Positions 5,823 through 7,623 of a DNA stretch of 7,623 nucleotides are shown here, in pieces. Below the pieces are notes generated by a model that saw only the letters and a program-made list of their open reading frames with translations, had not been told where the DNA came from and did not search any database. Where the stretch lies: positions 1 through 7,623 of the forward strand of contig NCJR01000086.1 in assembly GCA_002282555.1 (NCBI GenBank). The letters are read 5' to 3'. This stretch comes from Rhodobacterales bacterium 34-62-10 (lineage in GTDB: Bacteria; Pseudomonadota; Alphaproteobacteria; Rhodobacterales; Rhodobacteraceae). A program made the translations under genes and the position numbers. Numbering within the stretch: the first letter of the stretch is position 1; every line of letters starts with the position of its first letter.

Positions 5823-5836
5823 TAAGGAAAGAGTAA
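5822..5836 (+). promoter_or_regulatory. CtrA-like binding site 2 (weaker)
   Basis: TTAAGGAAAGAGTAA fits TTAA-N7-TTAA at 7 of 8 positions (second half GTAA) but lacks the CC that follows the first TTAA in the best sites. It starts exactly 50 bp after the first candidate, close to five helical turns, which would put both on the same DNA face. Support is weaker than for site 1. Confidence 0.3.
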
Positions 5837-5924
5837 CCTTCCCTGCCCTAGGATATGCCGCAGGACCGCCCCCGGTTCCGGCATCGTCCAAACCTCAGCA
5901 CCGGACCCACAAGGACGAGCCGCT

Positions 5925-6647
5925 ATGCGTATCGACAGAAATGCGCCCTTTTCGCGCCAAGACAGCAATGTGATCTTGATGAGCCGCCATCGGACTGACG
6001 CGCGCTTTCCCCATATCGCCACCGTCGAGGCGTATTGGCACGCATTGCGCGGGCAGCGCTCCATGCCGCGTCGGTCCGAGATCGATCCGCGCGGAATCGA
6101 GAACGCGCTGGAATATGCGTTCATTCTGGAACAGATCGCGCCGGGTGTTGGGCGGTTGCGGATTGCGGGATCGCATCTGAGCGACCTTCTGGGGATGGAA
6201 GTGCGTGGCATGCCGCTGAGTGCCTTTTTCATGCCGGAGGCGCGCGACGATCTGGCCGCCTGCATGGAAAAGGTCTGCGCCGCGCCAACCATTGCGACCC
6301 TGACGCTTGAGGCCGAACCGGGGATCGGCAAGCCGGTGCTGGAGGCGCGCCTGTTGTTGTTGCCGCTGAGCGACGAGGGTGGCGTGGTCAACCGCATTCT
6401 GGGATGTTTCGATACCAGCGGCAGCATCGGCCGCGCGCCGCGTCGTTTTGCGATCCGGTCCCGGCGCCTGACCCAGATCACCGGCCATGATGTGGCGCGG
6501 GACTGGCACCGCCCAAAGGTGACCGAACAGGCTCTTGCACCGTTGCGGGGGTTTTCCGAGGGGCAAACCACATTCGATGGTGCCAAGCGTTCCACCACCG
6601 GCAAGCCTGTCATCCGCAATTTACGGCTGGTTACACCGCAGGACTGA
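5925..6647 (+). CDS. PAS_5-family (DUF1457) PAS-domain protein
   Basis: 240 residues. The core resembles the alphaproteobacterial PAS_5 family: 'YWHALRGQRSMPRRSEIDP' (37-55), 'ENALEYAFILEQI' (59-71), 'RLRIAGSHLSDLLGMEVRGM' (77-96), and a last strand region 'EARLLLLPLSDEGGVVNRILG' (140-160). The tail (about 165-240) is basic and low in recognisable structure, ending 'NLRLVTPQD'. No kinase, cyclase, phosphodiesterase, HTH or membrane segment is visible, so it is a stand-alone sensor or adaptor acting in the cytoplasm. Ligand and partner are unknown. AAGGA at 5911-5915 with 9-nt spacing supports the ATG. It is monocistronic, divergent from yicC, and ends at a hairpin terminator. Two CtrA-like sites upstream hint at cell-cycle or motility-linked control. 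The family call is fairly firm; no function is assigned. Confidence 0.85.
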   Translation: MRIDRNAPFSRQDSNVILMSRHRTDARFPHIATVEAYWHALRGQRSMPRRSEIDPRGIENALEYAFILEQIAPGVGRLRIAGSHLSDLLGMEVRGMPLSAFFMPEARDDLAACMEKVCAAPTIATLTLEAEPGIGKPVLEARLLLLPLSDEGGVVNRILGCFDTSGSIGRAPRRFAIRSRRLTQITGHDVARDWHRPKVTEQALAPLRGFSEGQTTFDGAKRSTTGKPVIRNLRLVTPQD

Positions 6648-6668
6648 CAGGCCCGGCGATGTCACGTC

Positions 6669-6697
6669 ACGCGGCAGGCACAAGGCCCGCCGCGTTT
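6669..6697 (+). terminator. Rho-independent-type terminator between convergent genes
   Basis: ACGCGGCAGGC (6669-6679) pairs with GCCCGCCGCGT (6685-6695) over 10 of 11 positions, with one A-C mismatch and a 5-nt loop. It is followed by TTT and, after a few bases, TTTT on the plus strand. It begins 22 bp after the PAS gene stop. The short T run makes it better for the plus-strand gene, but the stem could also stop transcription of the opposing DAHP synthase gene. Confidence 0.6.
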
Positions 6698-6714
6698 CGT
6701 GTGATTTTCTCGTG

Positions 6715-7623
6715 TCAGACCGCAGCCGCCGCCTGACGTTCCGCGCGCAGGCTGGACAATTCCTCGGCCACCAGAAAGGCCAGTTCCAGCGATTGGCTGG
6801 CGTTGAGGCGCGGATCGCATGCGGTGTGGTAACGGGCCGACAGATCCTCATCGCTGACCGCGCGCAAACCGCCGGTACATTCGGTCACGTCCTGCCCCGT
6901 CATCTCGAAATGCACACCGCCGGGGATCGTGCCCTCGGCCTTGTGCACGGCAAAGAACTCGCGCACCTCGCGCAGTACGGCATCGAAGGGCCGGGTCTTG
7001 TAGCCGGTCGAGGATTTGATCGTGTTGCCATGCATCGGATCGCAGACCCACAGGACATTCGCCCCCTCTTCGCGCACCGTCTTGATCAGACGCGGCAGGT
7101 GTTCCGCCACCTTGCCCGCGCCAAAGCGCGCGATCAGGGTCAGGCGGCCCGCCTCGTTCTTGGGGTTCAGCTTGGCGATCAAGACCTTGAGATCGTCCGA
7201 AGTCATCGACGGGCCGCATTTCAGCCCGATCGGGTTCAGCACGCCACGGCAATATTCCACATGCGCCCCATCAGGCTGGCGCGTGCGATCCCCGATCCAG
7301 ACCATATGGCCAGACCCTGCAAGCCATTTGCCCGAGGTGGTGTCAAGCCGCGTCAGCGCCTCTTCATATTCCAGCAACAAGGCTTCGTGGCTGGTGTAGA
7401 AATCCACCGTCTGCAGCGTATGGGCCATCTTGCTGTCGATGCCCGCCGCCTTGATGAAATCCAGCGTATCGCTGATGCGGTTGGCCATGTCGCGGTATTT
7501 CGCGGCCTTCTCGCCCTCGGTAAAACCCAGCGTCCAGCTATGAACCTGATGCACATCGGCATAGCCGCCCGTCGAAAAAGCGCGCAGCAGGTTCAGGGTT
7601 GCGGCAGCTTGCAGATAGGCCTG
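6715..7623 (-). CDS. aroG: Class II 3-deoxy-7-phosphoheptulonate (DAHP) synthase, C-terminal two thirds
   Basis: Condenses phosphoenolpyruvate and erythrose 4-phosphate to DAHP, the first step of the shikimate pathway. 302 residues are visible. The frame is open to the right edge, so the N-terminus is missing (family about 450-460 residues, so roughly 150 absent). The GTG at 7554 is internal and is not the start. The type II signatures are 'GDRTRQ' (Arg113 of the fragment), '[11 protein letters not shown]' (Lys135), 'IARFGAGK' (Arg166), 'CDPMHGNT' (His198), '[16 protein letters not shown]' (Glu240) and '[15 protein letters not shown]' (Asp270). They correspond to the substrate Arg/Lys residues and the metal ligands His, Glu and Asp of M. 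tuberculosis AroG. The metal-ligand cysteine should lie in the missing part. The symbol follows the M. tuberculosis type II enzyme. Family certainty is very high; the gene converges on the PAS gene. Confidence 0.95.
   Translation of the reverse strand, partial: QAYLQAAATLNLLRAFSTGGYADVHQVHSWTLGFTEGEKAAKYRDMANRISDTLDFIKAAGIDSKMAHTLQTVDFYTSHEALLLEYEEALTRLDTTSGKWLAGSGHMVWIGDRTRQPDGAHVEYCRGVLNPIGLKCGPSMTSDDLKVLIAKLNPKNEAGRLTLIARFGAGKVAEHLPRLIKTVREEGANVLWVCDPMHGNTIKSSTGYKTRPFDAVLREVREFFAVHKAEGTIPGGVHFEMTGQDVTECTGGLRAVSDEDLSARYHTACDPRLNASQSLELAFLVAEELSSLRAERQAAAAV

Noticed and set aside
4787..5836. A 349-codon open frame on the plus strand opposite yicC
   Set aside because: Composition is Gln/His/Arg-rich with no recognisable domain, and the opposite strand encodes a clear YicC protein with the hallmark C-terminus.
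5854..5984. A short plus-strand ATG frame overlapping the start of the PAS gene
   Set aside because: About 43 codons, Arg/Pro-rich, no ribosome binding site, and it overlaps the better-supported PAS start in another frame.
5822..6619. A 265-codon minus-strand frame opposite the PAS gene
   Set aside because: The plus-strand frame has a good ribosome binding site, a recognisable PAS_5 core and a terminator; the minus-strand frame has none of these.
7552..7554. GTG as the start of the DAHP synthase gene
   Set aside because: The frame stays open through the right edge with family-like sequence upstream of it (for example '[18 protein letters not shown]'), so this GTG is an internal valine codon.
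1..7623. Search for a defence island, prophage, CRISPR, toxin-antitoxin pair or other novel multi-gene system
   Set aside because: All complete genes belong to recognisable chromosomal families with uniform GC-rich coding style. No repeat array, integrase, transposase or nuclease-helicase set is present.

Overview
The window is GC-rich, gene-dense chromosomal DNA. Gene content and protein style point to an alphaproteobacterium of the Rhodobacteraceae/Roseobacter group: a soluble PhoR-like kinase, a PAS_5-family protein, class II DAHP synthase, the yicC-gmk pair, and a gcdH gene divergent from a LysR regulator. This assignment is inference from the sequence; no search was run. I see no phage, insertion sequence, CRISPR array, tRNA or rRNA.

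Layout from left to right. (1) The 5' end of a probable glutaryl-CoA dehydrogenase gene runs off the left edge on the minus strand. It diverges from a GcdR/GcvA-like LysR regulator (222-1130, plus), and the 143-bp region between them holds three inverted repeats. (2) A minus-strand pair, transcribed right to left, encodes a Cys/Met-metabolism PLP enzyme (2277-3464) followed after 4 nt by a PhoR-type histidine kinase (1232-2272). The kinase converges on the LysR gene. (3) A tight minus-strand operon carries yicC (endoribonuclease family), gmk (guanylate kinase) and a gamma-carbonic anhydrase family gene, with gmk and the last gene overlapping by 4 nt (ATGA). For both yicC and gmk the best-supported start lies inside the longest open frame: a GTG at 5674 for yicC and an ATG at 4759 for gmk, each with a good Shine-Dalgarno sequence. 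(4) A divergent control region of about 250 bp separates yicC from a plus-strand PAS_5-domain protein (5925-6647). It contains two CtrA-like TTAA-N7-TTAA sites and a perfect 7-bp hairpin. (5) The PAS gene converges, across a GC-rich hairpin terminator, on a class II DAHP synthase gene (minus strand) that enters from the right edge and lacks its N-terminal part here.

Functionally this is mostly housekeeping: aromatic amino-acid entry (DAHP synthase), GMP phosphorylation, RNA turnover, sulfur amino-acid chemistry, phosphate-type signalling, and lysine/tryptophan degradation through glutaryl-CoA. I find no clear novel multi-gene system. The points most worth a second look are regulatory: the possible CtrA control of the PAS gene, the nested dyads between gcdH and its neighbour, and the coupling of a PLP enzyme to a membrane-less PhoR-like kinase.
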